A DNA stretch of 15,625 bases, taken from contig JAKISY010000106.1 of the NCBI GenBank assembly GCA_021648365.1, positions 1 through 15,625 on the forward strand, given 5' to 3'. The notes beneath the pieces were generated by a model, which was not told the DNA's origin, did no database searches, and saw nothing but the letters and a program-made list of their open reading frames with translations. Source of the stretch: Verrucomicrobiales bacterium (GTDB lineage Bacteria; Verrucomicrobiota; Verrucomicrobiia; Verrucomicrobiales; DEV007). Shown piece after piece: positions 1-7,142 of this stretch. Made by a program: the position numbers and the translations under genes. Within the stretch, counting starts at the first letter, position 1. Every line of letters begins with the position of its first letter.

Positions 1-1340
1 GCGATCACTTTGGCTCCTTGTTGTGCGAGTGCTTCGGCGCAGGCAAAGCCAATGCCAGCCGCAGCTCCCGTGACGAGGGCGATTTTTCCTTGATGAATAG
101 GTGCGCTTCCCGAGGAGTTCTTGCGCAGCTTGGCTTGTTCGAGTTCCCAGTATTCGATATCAAAGATCTTACCGGCAGGCAGGGCTTTCCAGCCGCCGTC
201 GAAGGCGCTTTCGCATTTTTGAATGGTTTCGACGGTGTGCTCGGTGATGTCGGCGATGATGTCGGTTTCTGCGAGAGTGGCACCGAAGGCGATGGTGCCG
301 TGGTTCGCCCAGACTGCCCAGCGTGGAGCGGGGTCGAGCATGGTGAGGCTGCCGTCGTTGTATTTGTCGAAATATTTCTGGTAGTTAGTGGCGAATTTCT
401 CTACCGAGGCTGCGGGATCGTCTCCTTGATGGGTCAAAGCAATGCGCTTGGTGCGGATCACGTGATCGGGGGTGAGTGGGCCGCGAGTGGCGAGGGAGTT
501 GACATTTTTGAGGCTCGAAAATCCTCGTGCTTCGCGGGATTGATTGATTTTGGCATACACGGCACAGCCACGTTTGAGAGAAACCTGACGTCTAAGCTCA
601 GCCAGTTGTAGCAGGTTTTCGTTGGCTTTATGCAAGCGGGTAGCTTTGGCGATGGATTTGCCGCGAGATTTTTTGGCGAGGTATTTTTCTGCCAGAGTGA
701 CGAGTTCGATCATCAACTCGTAACTGCGCTGCGCGTCTTGGTGAAAGGTGAAGATACCATGATTCATCAGGATCATGCCGTCGAGTTGACTTGGGTTATC
801 GACGGATTTCATGGCTTTGTCGACTGCCAAGGCGAGTTCGAATCCGGGCATGACGTAAGGCACCACCACAACGCGTGAGCCGTAAACTTCGTCGATGGTT
901 GCGCGGCCGTTTTTGTGATTGGTCAAAGCGACGACGGCATCGGAGTGGGGGTGATCGACAAATTTGTGTGGGATGACGGCATGCACGATGGCTTCGATCG
1001 GCGGAGTAGGGGCGTCGGGATTGAGCATGGCGGCGCGTTGATGGGTGACCATGTCTGCGTCGCTGAGTTCTTTGAGCTCCGCCATTTGCAACAGGGTATC
1101 CATGCGCACTGGAGCGAAACCAGCCTTTTCGATGGTGCCGAGATCCCAGCCGCTGCCTTTGACATGCAGCACATCGACGGGATTGCCAAAAAAGTCTTTT
1201 TCACGAGTTTTGACCGAGGTATTGCCGCCACCGTGCAGCACCAAGGCGGGTTCGGCGCCGAGTAGGCGCGAGGTGTAAACGCGGGTGGCAAGATCGCCAC
1301 GGTATTTGTTAGCTTCTTTGTCGGACCAGAGTGATTTCAT
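1..1340 (-). CDS. rhaD: Bifunctional rhamnulose-1-phosphate aldolase / short-chain dehydrogenase (3' end beyond window)
   Basis: The N-terminal part is a class II (zinc) aldolase expected to split L-rhamnulose-1-phosphate into dihydroxyacetone phosphate and L-lactaldehyde. The fused C-terminal part is a short-chain dehydrogenase expected to oxidise or reduce the lactaldehyde in the cytoplasm. The frame is open from the ATG at 1340-1338 to the window edge (446 codons seen; full-length fusions are about 690). Visible are the start MKSLWSDKEANK, the glycine-rich HGGGNTSVK loop (residues 36-44), a DHPHSD metal motif near residue 129, and at residues 424-431 the Rossmann signature TGAAAGIG that opens the dehydrogenase. 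Only the first ~29 dehydrogenase residues are inside the window. The gene lies 32 bp downstream of the class I aldolase gene on the same strand, which suggests one operon. The architecture matches the known RhaD-aldolase/ADH fusion; exact substrate (rhamnulose- or fuculose-phosphate) is inferred. Confidence 0.9.
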   Translation of the reverse strand, partial: MKSLWSDKEANKYRGDLATRVYTSRLLGAEPALVLHGGGNTSVKTREKDFFGNPVDVLHVKGSGWDLGTIEKAGFAPVRMDTLLQMAELKELSDADMVTHQRAAMLNPDAPTPPIEAIVHAVIPHKFVDHPHSDAVVALTNHKNGRATIDEVYGSRVVVVPYVMPGFELALAVDKAMKSVDNPSQLDGMILMNHGIFTFHQDAQRSYELMIELVTLAEKYLAKKSRGKSIAKATRLHKANENLLQLAELRRQVSLKRGCAVYAKINQSREARGFSSLKNVNSLATRGPLTPDHVIRTKRIALTHQGDDPAASVEKFATNYQKYFDKYNDGSLTMLDPAPRWAVWANHGTIAFGATLAETDIIADITEHTVETIQKCESAFDGGWKALPAGKIFDIEYWELEQAKLRKNSSGSAPIHQGKIALVTGAAAGIGFACAEALAQQGAKVI

Positions 1341-1372
1341 AAAATTAAGAGAGTAAAGTGGGTAGTGTGAAA

Positions 1373-2164
1373 TTAAGAGAGCAGTTTGAGTGCCAAGTCA
1401 ACGCTAGCGTTGTCATGCACGATGGCTTGCAAGGCGGCAGCCATTTTAGGTGGTGTCGGATGTTGCCAGACATTGCGACCGATAGCGATGCCCGCGGCAC
1501 CGGCTTCGATGGCGTTGTGCACCATGGTGAGCAGGTCGAGGTCATTGCCTCCGGCGGCTCCGCCTAATAAAATGACAGGCACGGGGCAGGCACCGACGAT
1601 TTTTTTGAAATCATCCATCGAAGCTCCTGTAGGGTAGGCGGTTTTTACCACGTCGGCACCGAGTTCGACTGCCATTCTGGCGGCAAAGGCGATATTTTCG
1701 ACCGTGTAGTCATCGGGACGCCCAATACCGAAGGGTAGGGTTTCTAAAATAACGGGTAAGTCGGCTTCGAGCGATTCGGAAATCAGTTCGGCGCATTCGC
1801 GGATGATTTCGGTTTCGTTGCGGTGGTGGGTGTAACACATGTTCATCACCGCATGGGCGCCGACCGCTTCGGCTTCGTCTGGAGAATAGAGGCGGAAGGG
1901 GCCGGTATCTTCGTTGTCACCGTAGGTGGGTTTGTAACAATCGGTGCGCAGGCAGACGCCTTTGCCGCTGAGTGCTTCATGGCAGGCTAGGGCGATACCT
2001 AGGTTCACCACATAGCCATCGACGAAGGGATTGAGCGATTGTATGAGGGCTGCTGGGTCGCTCAGTTCAGGCACGGGAATGGCGGTTCCGTGATCGATCG
2101 GAGTGATCACGGTGCGCCCATCGGATTGGAAAAACTGTTCTAGGTATTCTGATTTGGAACTCAT
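1373..2164 (-). CDS. DhnA/FbaB-type class I aldolase
   Basis: This is a TIM-barrel class I (Schiff-base) aldolase of the DhnA family, which holds archaeal-type fructose-bisphosphate aldolase, LsrF and related enzymes. From the ATG at 2164 it is 263 residues, normal for the family. Key motifs are TPIDHG near residue 21, the Schiff-base lysine in ADVVKTAYPTG (Lys174), and the phosphate-binding GGAAGG (201-206) and IAIGRNVWQ (227-235). A GTG at 2194 would add ten residues, but the family normally begins close to MSSKSEYLEQF, so I chose the inner ATG; neither start has a well placed Shine-Dalgarno sequence. It is the first gene of an operon with the aldolase/dehydrogenase fusion. It may act on the same sugar pathway, for instance on another deoxy-sugar phosphate, or simply be a glycolytic aldolase; the sequence alone does not decide. 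Confidence 0.85.
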   Translation of the reverse strand: MSSKSEYLEQFFQSDGRTVITPIDHGTAIPVPELSDPAALIQSLNPFVDGYVVNLGIALACHEALSGKGVCLRTDCYKPTYGDNEDTGPFRLYSPDEAEAVGAHAVMNMCYTHHRNETEIIRECAELISESLEADLPVILETLPFGIGRPDDYTVENIAFAARMAVELGADVVKTAYPTGASMDDFKKIVGACPVPVILLGGAAGGNDLDLLTMVHNAIEAGAAGIAIGRNVWQHPTPPKMAAALQAIVHDNASVDLALKLLS

Positions 2165-2281
2165 ACGGGTGAAGTGCTGCAGAATGGATATCACGCTCCG
2201 TAGCGGATGACAAAAAATATCTGTAAACTCGATTGAATTTATAGGTAATAGCGGTCACGATGAATTTGATCGAAAAATTCT

Positions 2282-3091
2282 ATGAAACCGATGCGAGGAA
2301 GATTGTTTTCCATTTTATTACTGTTTATTTGTAACTCAAATCTACTCATGGGGGAAGATGGGGAGATTCGTGAATTCACAGATACTCAAGGCAGGGTGAT
2401 CAAAGCGGAAGTTTTGTTGGTCAAGCATGGGAAGGTGCACCTTAAGCGAAATGGTAAAACATTTAGGTTTCCTTTTGCGGATTTAAGCAAAGAGGATCAG
2501 GAGTATTTACGGAAATGGGTTAAAGAGAATGTCCGTTATTGGTTTGCCTTTAAGGAATCAAAAGTTGAGCAAATCGATAAACGGACAAGTAAGGGTGGTT
2601 CTAAAGAGAAGTTAGCGACATCGATGAAACACTATGAGCTTGAGATCGCTAACAAATCAGGAGTGAAGGTGGAAGATGTGAGGGTTGAGTATCAGTTGGC
2701 TATTCGCAGAGAATGGAGGGGAGGGAAATCGAAACAGGAAATAACTTTTATGGTAAAAGGAGAGGATGCTGTTGATAGTTTGGAAAATACTAAAAGGACG
2801 GTTTTGAAATTAAAAAATGTCACTTTATTAAAGGCTAAATGGCAAGTTAAGAGCATTGTTAGAGTTAGAAAGTCAGATGGTAGGCTGTTGAATGAGGCTG
2901 TATACACCGATTACGACACTCGTTACATTTTGGATGGAATATGGGTGAAATTGTATATTGGCGATCGTAAAATTGCGGAATATAAAAGCGGAGAGAAATC
3001 AATAAAAAATGCAGAATGGGGCAAGCGTGTAGGTTATGATCCTATTGCTGATTTGAGACACGTGAAGGGTTTTTCTAAGCGTTCGCGTTAA
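2282..3091 (+). CDS. Secreted SHD1-domain protein of unknown function
   Basis: The 269-residue product begins with a signal peptide (basic MKPMRGR, then a hydrophobic run to about residue 22). Residues ~29-78 form an SHD1 (Sla1 homology domain 1) unit: REFTDTQGR, a Lys-rich strand pair, FPFADLSKEDQEYL. This small domain is very common in exported proteins of Planctomycetes and Verrucomicrobia. The rest is lysine-rich, predicted beta-strand, with no enzyme motif I recognise; it could be a second envelope-exposed domain. A second ATG three codons downstream would also give a good signal peptide. The base composition is clearly more AT-rich than the genes on either side (about 37% GC around 2761-2880), which suggests a recent arrival or weak codon selection. 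It is divergent from the aldolase gene; the 117 bp between the two starts must hold both promoters, but I cannot fix them. Function unknown. Confidence 0.75.
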   Translation: MKPMRGRLFSILLLFICNSNLLMGEDGEIREFTDTQGRVIKAEVLLVKHGKVHLKRNGKTFRFPFADLSKEDQEYLRKWVKENVRYWFAFKESKVEQIDKRTSKGGSKEKLATSMKHYELEIANKSGVKVEDVRVEYQLAIRREWRGGKSKQEITFMVKGEDAVDSLENTKRTVLKLKNVTLLKAKWQVKSIVRVRKSDGRLLNEAVYTDYDTRYILDGIWVKLYIGDRKIAEYKSGEKSIKNAEWGKRVGYDPIADLRHVKGFSKRSR

Positions 3092-3126
3092 TTATTGCTC
3101 AGCTCGATTTTTTTTGTATAAATTTC

Positions 3127-4518
3127 ATGTCATTGTCACCTACAGTCATCATCAATGTGGTTGGGCTCACGCCTTCGCTGATTGGCGAACACACGCCTCA
3201 TATCGCCGATTTTCTCTCACGTAGGGAGAATCGCATCGGGCACATCGAGCCGGTACTGCCGGCGGTGACTTGCTCGGCACAAGCGACCTATTTGACGGGA
3301 AAATTGCCAGCGGAGCACGGCATCGTGGGCAATGGCTGGTATGATCGAGCTTACGCGGAACATCGTTTCTGGAAACAGTCGAACCGGCTGGTGGAAGCTC
3401 CTAAGTTGTGGGACTTGTTGCGCGAGAACGATCCAGACTACAGCTGCGCGAATTTGTTCTGGTGGTTCAATATGTATTCTTCGGTGGATTACTCGATCAC
3501 GCCTCGCCCTATCTATAAAGCTGATGGCAGTAAGGTTTTTGGTGTAGCGAGTCAGCCGGAGTCGTTAGCTAAGGAGGTGTGTGACGAGGTGGGGGACTTT
3601 CCTTTTCACACTTTCTGGGGACCGATGGCGAATATCGAATCTTCGCGTTGGATTGCTCAGGTCGCTAAAACGGTAGAACTCAAACATGATCCAGGTTTGA
3701 CTTTGATCTATTTGCCACATTTGGATTACAATTTGCAGCGTATTGGTCCCAATGACCCTTATATCTTTGATGATTTGTGTTTGATCGATGCGGTGGTGGG
3801 TGATTTGATTCGTTTTTACGAAGCTAGAGAGGTCAAAGTAGTGTTGCTCTCAGAGTATGGGATCACGGAGGTGGATCGTCCGATTCATCTGAATCGTATT
3901 TTTCGTGAAAAAGGATGGTTGGCGATTAAAAATGAATTGAATCGTGATACGCTGGATTTAGGGGCGTCACAGGCTTTTGCGATTGCGGATCATCAGGTGG
4001 CGCATGTTTACGTGAACAATCCTGATATTCTCGAAGAGGTGCGCGGGGTGTTGACCACCACGGCTGGGGTGGATGAGGTGATCGGGCCGTCGATGAAGAA
4101 TTATTATGGACTAGAGCATGAAAATTCGGGTGATTTGATAGCGGTGTCCGATGCGCGTAGCTGGTTCACTTATTATTTCTGGGAGGAGGATCGCAAGGCG
4201 CCAGATTACGCTCGCACGGTCGATATCCATCGCAAGCCGGGTTACGATCCGGTGGAGTTATTTCTCGATCCCAAATTGCGTTCGCCTAAGCTCAAGATGG
4301 GCTTTAAAAAATTGCGCAGCCTATTGGGTTTCCGTAGTCTCTACGATGTGATTCCGCTGGATGCGAGCCTGGTGAAGGGGTCGCATGGCAGGGTGCCAGA
4401 GGATAGAAGGGATCGTCCAGTTCTGATTGGCGATTTTCCCGCGCTCACGGATGGATCGGATATCAGTGCAACGGGTGTTTTTGAGCAGTTGTTCCATTTG
4501 TGCAGCCGCGAAGGTTGA
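3127..4518 (+). CDS. Alkaline-phosphatase-superfamily nucleotide pyrophosphatase/phosphodiesterase-like protein (EboF type)
   Basis: This 463-residue protein without signal peptide belongs to the type I phosphodiesterase/nucleotide pyrophosphatase branch of the alkaline phosphatase superfamily. The nucleophile block is PAVTCSAQATYLTG (residues 45-58; Thr48 is the probable nucleophile), followed by PAEHGIVGNGWYDR. Several ligand positions differ from classical NPPs: Asn10 replaces the first Asp (INVVGLTP), Gln204 replaces the His four residues after Asp200 (PHLDYNLQRIGP), and the usual DH pair reads Glu243-Tyr244 (LSEYGIT). His420 (KGSHGR) is kept. From memory, the same altered pattern occurs in the phosphodiesterase-like protein of ebo clusters and in stand-alone relatives, so it is probably a family trait. 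No other ebo gene is present. Substrate unknown; possibly a non-nucleotide phosphodiester or phosphonate. The gene starts 35 bp after the SHD1 gene, which may put them on one transcript, although their composition differs. Confidence 0.8.
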   Translation: MSLSPTVIINVVGLTPSLIGEHTPHIADFLSRRENRIGHIEPVLPAVTCSAQATYLTGKLPAEHGIVGNGWYDRAYAEHRFWKQSNRLVEAPKLWDLLRENDPDYSCANLFWWFNMYSSVDYSITPRPIYKADGSKVFGVASQPESLAKEVCDEVGDFPFHTFWGPMANIESSRWIAQVAKTVELKHDPGLTLIYLPHLDYNLQRIGPNDPYIFDDLCLIDAVVGDLIRFYEAREVKVVLLSEYGITEVDRPIHLNRIFREKGWLAIKNELNRDTLDLGASQAFAIADHQVAHVYVNNPDILEEVRGVLTTTAGVDEVIGPSMKNYYGLEHENSGDLIAVSDARSWFTYYFWEEDRKAPDYARTVDIHRKPGYDPVELFLDPKLRSPKLKMGFKKLRSLLGFRSLYDVIPLDASLVKGSHGRVPEDRRDRPVLIGDFPALTDGSDISATGVFEQLFHLCSREG

Positions 4519-4541
4519 ATGTGCACAGTAAAGAACAAAAT

Positions 4542-4557
4542 GTGAATAACTTGTGAG
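4542..4557 (-). promoter_or_regulatory. Near-match cre tag (CreB site)
   Basis: Two half-sites on the minus strand, GTGAA at 4542-4546 and GTGAG at 4553-4557 on the plus strand, have the six-base spacer of the cre tag with one mismatch. The site lies 23 bp after the EboF-type gene and about 735 bp from the creD operon, so its role is uncertain. A 15-bp copy of its left part recurs at 5047-5061. Confidence 0.3.
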
Positions 4558-4959
4558 TTTGTTCACATAGGTGCCCAGTTTGCGTGCGAAACGAGGTGGA
4601 AGTGGCGCCCGAGGTAGGGATTTGAGAAAGGGTGCAGGCGGAGGCTCGGTAGGCTATCGAAGCCTTGTGGCTTATGGGTTTGGGTGATAGGCCGGAGCCG
4701 CGAATCTTGTGCTGACTTGAGCTAGAGAGCAGGGGGGGCTTGAGTTGTTTGAGGTTGACCCTAGCGTTGTTTTTAGAGTAAAAATAGTATCTAATTAACT
4801 TATTATTAGGTGTTTACGATCTTTAAGTGTAACTTGAAGTTGAGTCGATATTAGCTTTGCTAAGGGGCTTGAGAGTGGAGGTGAGAAGATGGGGTGTTTA
4901 TTGCTTTCCTATATAAGTTAGCGGAAATGTGTTTTAAGTTTTGGCGGAGAGCCTTGCTA

Positions 4960-4984
4960 TTGTTCCACAGCTGCTATGGAACAA
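4960..4984. repeat. Inverted repeat, 8-bp arms
   Basis: TTGTTCCA (4960-4967) and TGGAACAA (4977-4984) are perfect complements around a 9-base centre that itself holds the palindrome CAGCTG. No T-run follows, so it is unlikely to be an intrinsic terminator. It could be an operator for a dimeric regulator; no regulator can be assigned. Confidence 0.45.
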
Positions 4985-5060
4985 ATTGGGTGTTGCTTGG
5001 GTGAAGGGCACTTATTCACCGATCCTTGTCATCACTGGATTGTGCCTGTGAATAACTTGT

Positions 5061-5076
5061 GTGAAAAGTCCGTGAA
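5061..5076 (-). promoter_or_regulatory. cre tag (predicted CreB operator), distal
   Basis: GTGAA at 5061-5065 and 5072-5076, separated by exactly six bases, is a perfect TTCACnnnnnnTTCAC cre/blr tag read on the minus strand. A further GTGAA at 5048-5052 lies 13 bp upstream, slightly out of phase. The tag lies about 215 bp before the start codon of the secreted-protein gene, so it could be an upstream activating or looping site. Evidence is the match to the known CreB consensus and the nearby creB/creC genes; binding is inferred. Confidence 0.6.
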
Positions 5077-5242
5077 ACACGTGGAACGAGCTTTGTGACG
5101 GAATTGTCACTATTTACGTAAAAGGTAAATTAAGGGAGGTGGATTGGGAATTGTGAATGTGGGCAGCAATGGTATTGCGTGGATCGGAGGGATTGATAGT
5201 GCGCATAGATGAATCTGAATAGTTGCAATAATTCTCCTAATT

Positions 5243-5269
5243 TTCACACAAGCTTCACCTGATTTTCAC
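5243..5269 (+). promoter_or_regulatory. Triple cre tag (predicted CreB operator), proximal
   Basis: Three perfect TTCAC half-sites begin at 5243, 5254 and 5265, each separated by exactly six bases, so any two neighbours form a perfect TTCACnnnnnnTTCAC tag. The 11-bp period puts all half-sites on one face of the helix, as usual for tandem binding by OmpR/PhoB-type regulators. CreB, encoded 3.4 kb downstream, is such a regulator and its family is known to bind this sequence. The last half-site ends 22 bp before the chosen start codon (5292). If it works as an activator overlapping a -35 region, the transcript would be almost leaderless; otherwise the site may lie downstream of the promoter and repress. 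Confidence 0.75.
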
Positions 5270-5291
5270 AATGCTTTGTCAGGGTGTGGGC

Positions 5292-7142
5292 ATGAAAAGT
5301 TATCAATTAGGTGTTTTGTGTTGGGTGAGTTTGTTGGTTTCCAATTTGGTGACCTGTGTAGGGGCGACTGAACAGGAGGGGCGTTCGTTTTTTTCACCGG
5401 TCATTGATTTTGATGGGGTGATAGCGGGAGATGAAATAGAGCGTGAAACTCAAGGGGAGGTGCGCATTCCCTATGCGGAGATGCGGCGTTTGTGGTTGGC
5501 TTTGAGGGAAAAGGATGTGCTGCCTGCTGAGCAGGCGAGTCCGATCAGCGCGGTGGTGGTATCTGCGGTGTATGATCTGGAGCTTGCGGATCAACAATCC
5601 TTGATCCGTGTGGATTATCGGGTCGAGGTGTTCAGCGATGAATGGCAGATCGTGCCGCTGATAGGGGGAGATATCAGTCTCGAATCTAGCGATGCGGGTG
5701 AGGGGCGTATCGTTAGGCAGGACGGGGTGTATGCGCTGATGATCAAGGGTAAGGGGGAGTATGATTTGCAATTGCAGCTGAGGGCGGCGGGTGTGCGGTC
5801 TTGGCCTGGGATCAAAACGGGGCAGGCTGATGGGGGGCTCAAATTGCGTCCTGCTGCGGCGACTTTGAGCCGTCTGCGAGTGGGTGGTTTGTCGCCGGGA
5901 CAGTCGATGAGGCTGTTAGCAGGCGAGGGGGATGAGGCGGTGATGGCTACAGAACTGGCGGACGGTTTGGATTTTTTATTGAAGGGGGAGGGGCAGCCAT
6001 TGACTTTGATTTTGCAGTCTGCGGATGCGGTCAAGGCGTCTGCGGCGATGGAGAATGCGCCGATCGTGGAGAGTGAGTGGGCCATCGAGTCGCAGATATT
6101 TGTGGCGTATGAGGATGGTCGTCTGCATTACCGGTCGCAGATATTTGCGCAAGCGGATGCGGGTTCTGGTGTGTCGATGGATTTGTTGCTGCCGCAGCAA
6201 GTAGCGGAGGTAGCGGTAGAGGGGGAGGATGTGGTTTCTTGGAAGCTGCGAGCGGGGCGTGACGGTCTGCGTAACTTGCATGTGGTGTGGGGCAACAGAG
6301 ATCGTTTGGATCGTCGATTGCAGCTTTCGTACCAATTGGCGCAGTCCCCTTTGTCACAAAATTGGGTGATTCGACCTCCTCGATTAGCGGCTGAGGAGAA
6401 TAGAGCCAAACATTTGCTGGCGATAGGAACGGTGCAAGGTCTGGAGTGGAAGGGGCAAGGGGTGAGCGCGACGGTGGCATCACGACGTTTGCCAAAATGG
6501 TTGGCGCAACAGGTGAAGGGATTGGAGTTTGTGACGGCGGAGTCGAGTGGGGATTTACAGATCGAGGCGAAGTGGTTGCCAGTTCTGGAGACGGTGCAAG
6601 CGACGGTGAGCCAGGCTACTTTTGCCACTCGGGTGGTGAAAGATGGTTCTATGCTGGTGGAGGCTGAGTATCATGTGCAACAAACTGGGGCCTTGCATTG
6701 GGTGGTGGCGATCCCTGCTCTGGATCAGGTGTTGTCCTGTGAGGTCGATGGTCAGGCGGTGAAGCCGGTTAGGCGCAAGGAGGGGGAGTTGGAGTTTCAT
6801 CTGAAAGCTCCTGTTGAAGAGTCTAACGACTCTAGCGGCACTGTGGTGAAGTTTTCTTATGCGCTACAGAGCAGTGCCTTTGATCCGGTATCGGGGCAGA
6901 TGATCGTGGAGCTACCGCAGACAGAGCTATTTATTCATCGCCTCGATTGGCAACTGGATATACCGCAGATTTACGAGATCACAGCATTGGAGGGTAATGT
7001 GCAGTTGTCAGCTGAGGGCTCAAAATCTGGCAAAAAAACGCCTGTGGGCAAACAGCATTTGATTCGTCTGCAGAAGGAGCTTTGTCGCGGAGAGCGACCG
7101 GCGGTGGAGCTGTATTACCGTCGCCGTGGGATTGAGGGTTAG
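5292..7142 (+). CDS. Large secreted beta-rich protein, first gene of the creD operon
   Basis: I do not recognise a named family. The start at 5292 gives 616 residues beginning with a clear signal peptide (MKSYQLGVLCWVSLLVSN, cleavage probably after VGA near residue 25); the in-frame ATG at 5271 would only add seven residues before it. There is no second membrane segment, so the product should be periplasmic or secreted; LVTC near the cleavage site is a poor lipobox. A VRIPYAEMRRLW segment (about residues 57-68) resembles the 'PYxxxxxLW' opening of large exported Planctomycete/Verrucomicrobia proteins. The remainder is strand-rich with few cysteines, and a domain near residues 440-510 (FATRVVKDGSMLVEAEYHV, then CEVDGQAVKPV) looks like a beta-sandwich adhesion-type fold. 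It precedes creD by 49 bp and carries the triple cre tag upstream. Inference: an envelope component controlled by CreBC and working with CreD. Confidence 0.75.
   Translation: MKSYQLGVLCWVSLLVSNLVTCVGATEQEGRSFFSPVIDFDGVIAGDEIERETQGEVRIPYAEMRRLWLALREKDVLPAEQASPISAVVVSAVYDLELADQQSLIRVDYRVEVFSDEWQIVPLIGGDISLESSDAGEGRIVRQDGVYALMIKGKGEYDLQLQLRAAGVRSWPGIKTGQADGGLKLRPAAATLSRLRVGGLSPGQSMRLLAGEGDEAVMATELADGLDFLLKGEGQPLTLILQSADAVKASAAMENAPIVESEWAIESQIFVAYEDGRLHYRSQIFAQADAGSGVSMDLLLPQQVAEVAVEGEDVVSWKLRAGRDGLRNLHVVWGNRDRLDRRLQLSYQLAQSPLSQNWVIRPPRLAAEENRAKHLLAIGTVQGLEWKGQGVSATVASRRLPKWLAQQVKGLEFVTAESSGDLQIEAKWLPVLETVQATVSQATFATRVVKDGSMLVEAEYHVQQTGALHWVVAIPALDQVLSCEVDGQAVKPVRRKEGELEFHLKAPVEESNDSSGTVVKFSYALQSSAFDPVSGQMIVELPQTELFIHRLDWQLDIPQIYEITALEGNVQLSAEGSKSGKKTPVGKQHLIRLQKELCRGERPAVELYYRRRGIEG

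Larger units (their letters stand above)
4519..5291. other. Long intergenic region rich in TTCAC/GTGAA half-sites
   Basis: No convincing gene occupies these ~770 bases. They contain an AT-rich stretch (about 4768-4850), a GC-rich block that can fold (4638-4701), an inverted repeat (4960-4984), a 10-bp palindrome TTTACGTAAA (5113-5122) and an orphan Shine-Dalgarno-like sequence (5131-5140). The pentamer TTCAC or its complement GTGAA occurs 11 times, at starts 4542, 4562, 5001, 5015, 5048, 5061, 5072, 5153, 5243, 5254 and 5265; about 1.5 are expected by chance with even base composition. This suggests an extended control region for the downstream creD operon. A -35/-10 promoter could not be fixed with confidence. 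Confidence 0.7.

Noticed and set aside
2192..2194. GTG at 2194 as start of the DhnA-type aldolase
   Set aside because: A GGAG lies only one base from it, too close to act as a ribosome binding site, and the added ten residues have no counterpart in the family as I know it. The ATG at 2164 fits better.
4571..4687. Small Arg/Gly-rich open frame from a GTG in the intergenic region
   Set aside because: It has no ribosome binding site, a composition typical of translated non-coding GC-rich DNA, and overlaps the foldable block at 4638-4701.
4519..5291. Chromosome replication origin (oriC)
   Set aside because: Two perfect DnaA-box matches (TTATTCACA on the minus strand at 4541 and 5047), near matches at 4559 and 5012, and an AT-rich stretch suggested it. 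But the boxes overlap the GTGAA half-sites of the cre-tag pattern, no replication gene is nearby, and gene orientation does not diverge here. GC-skew of the whole chromosome would decide.
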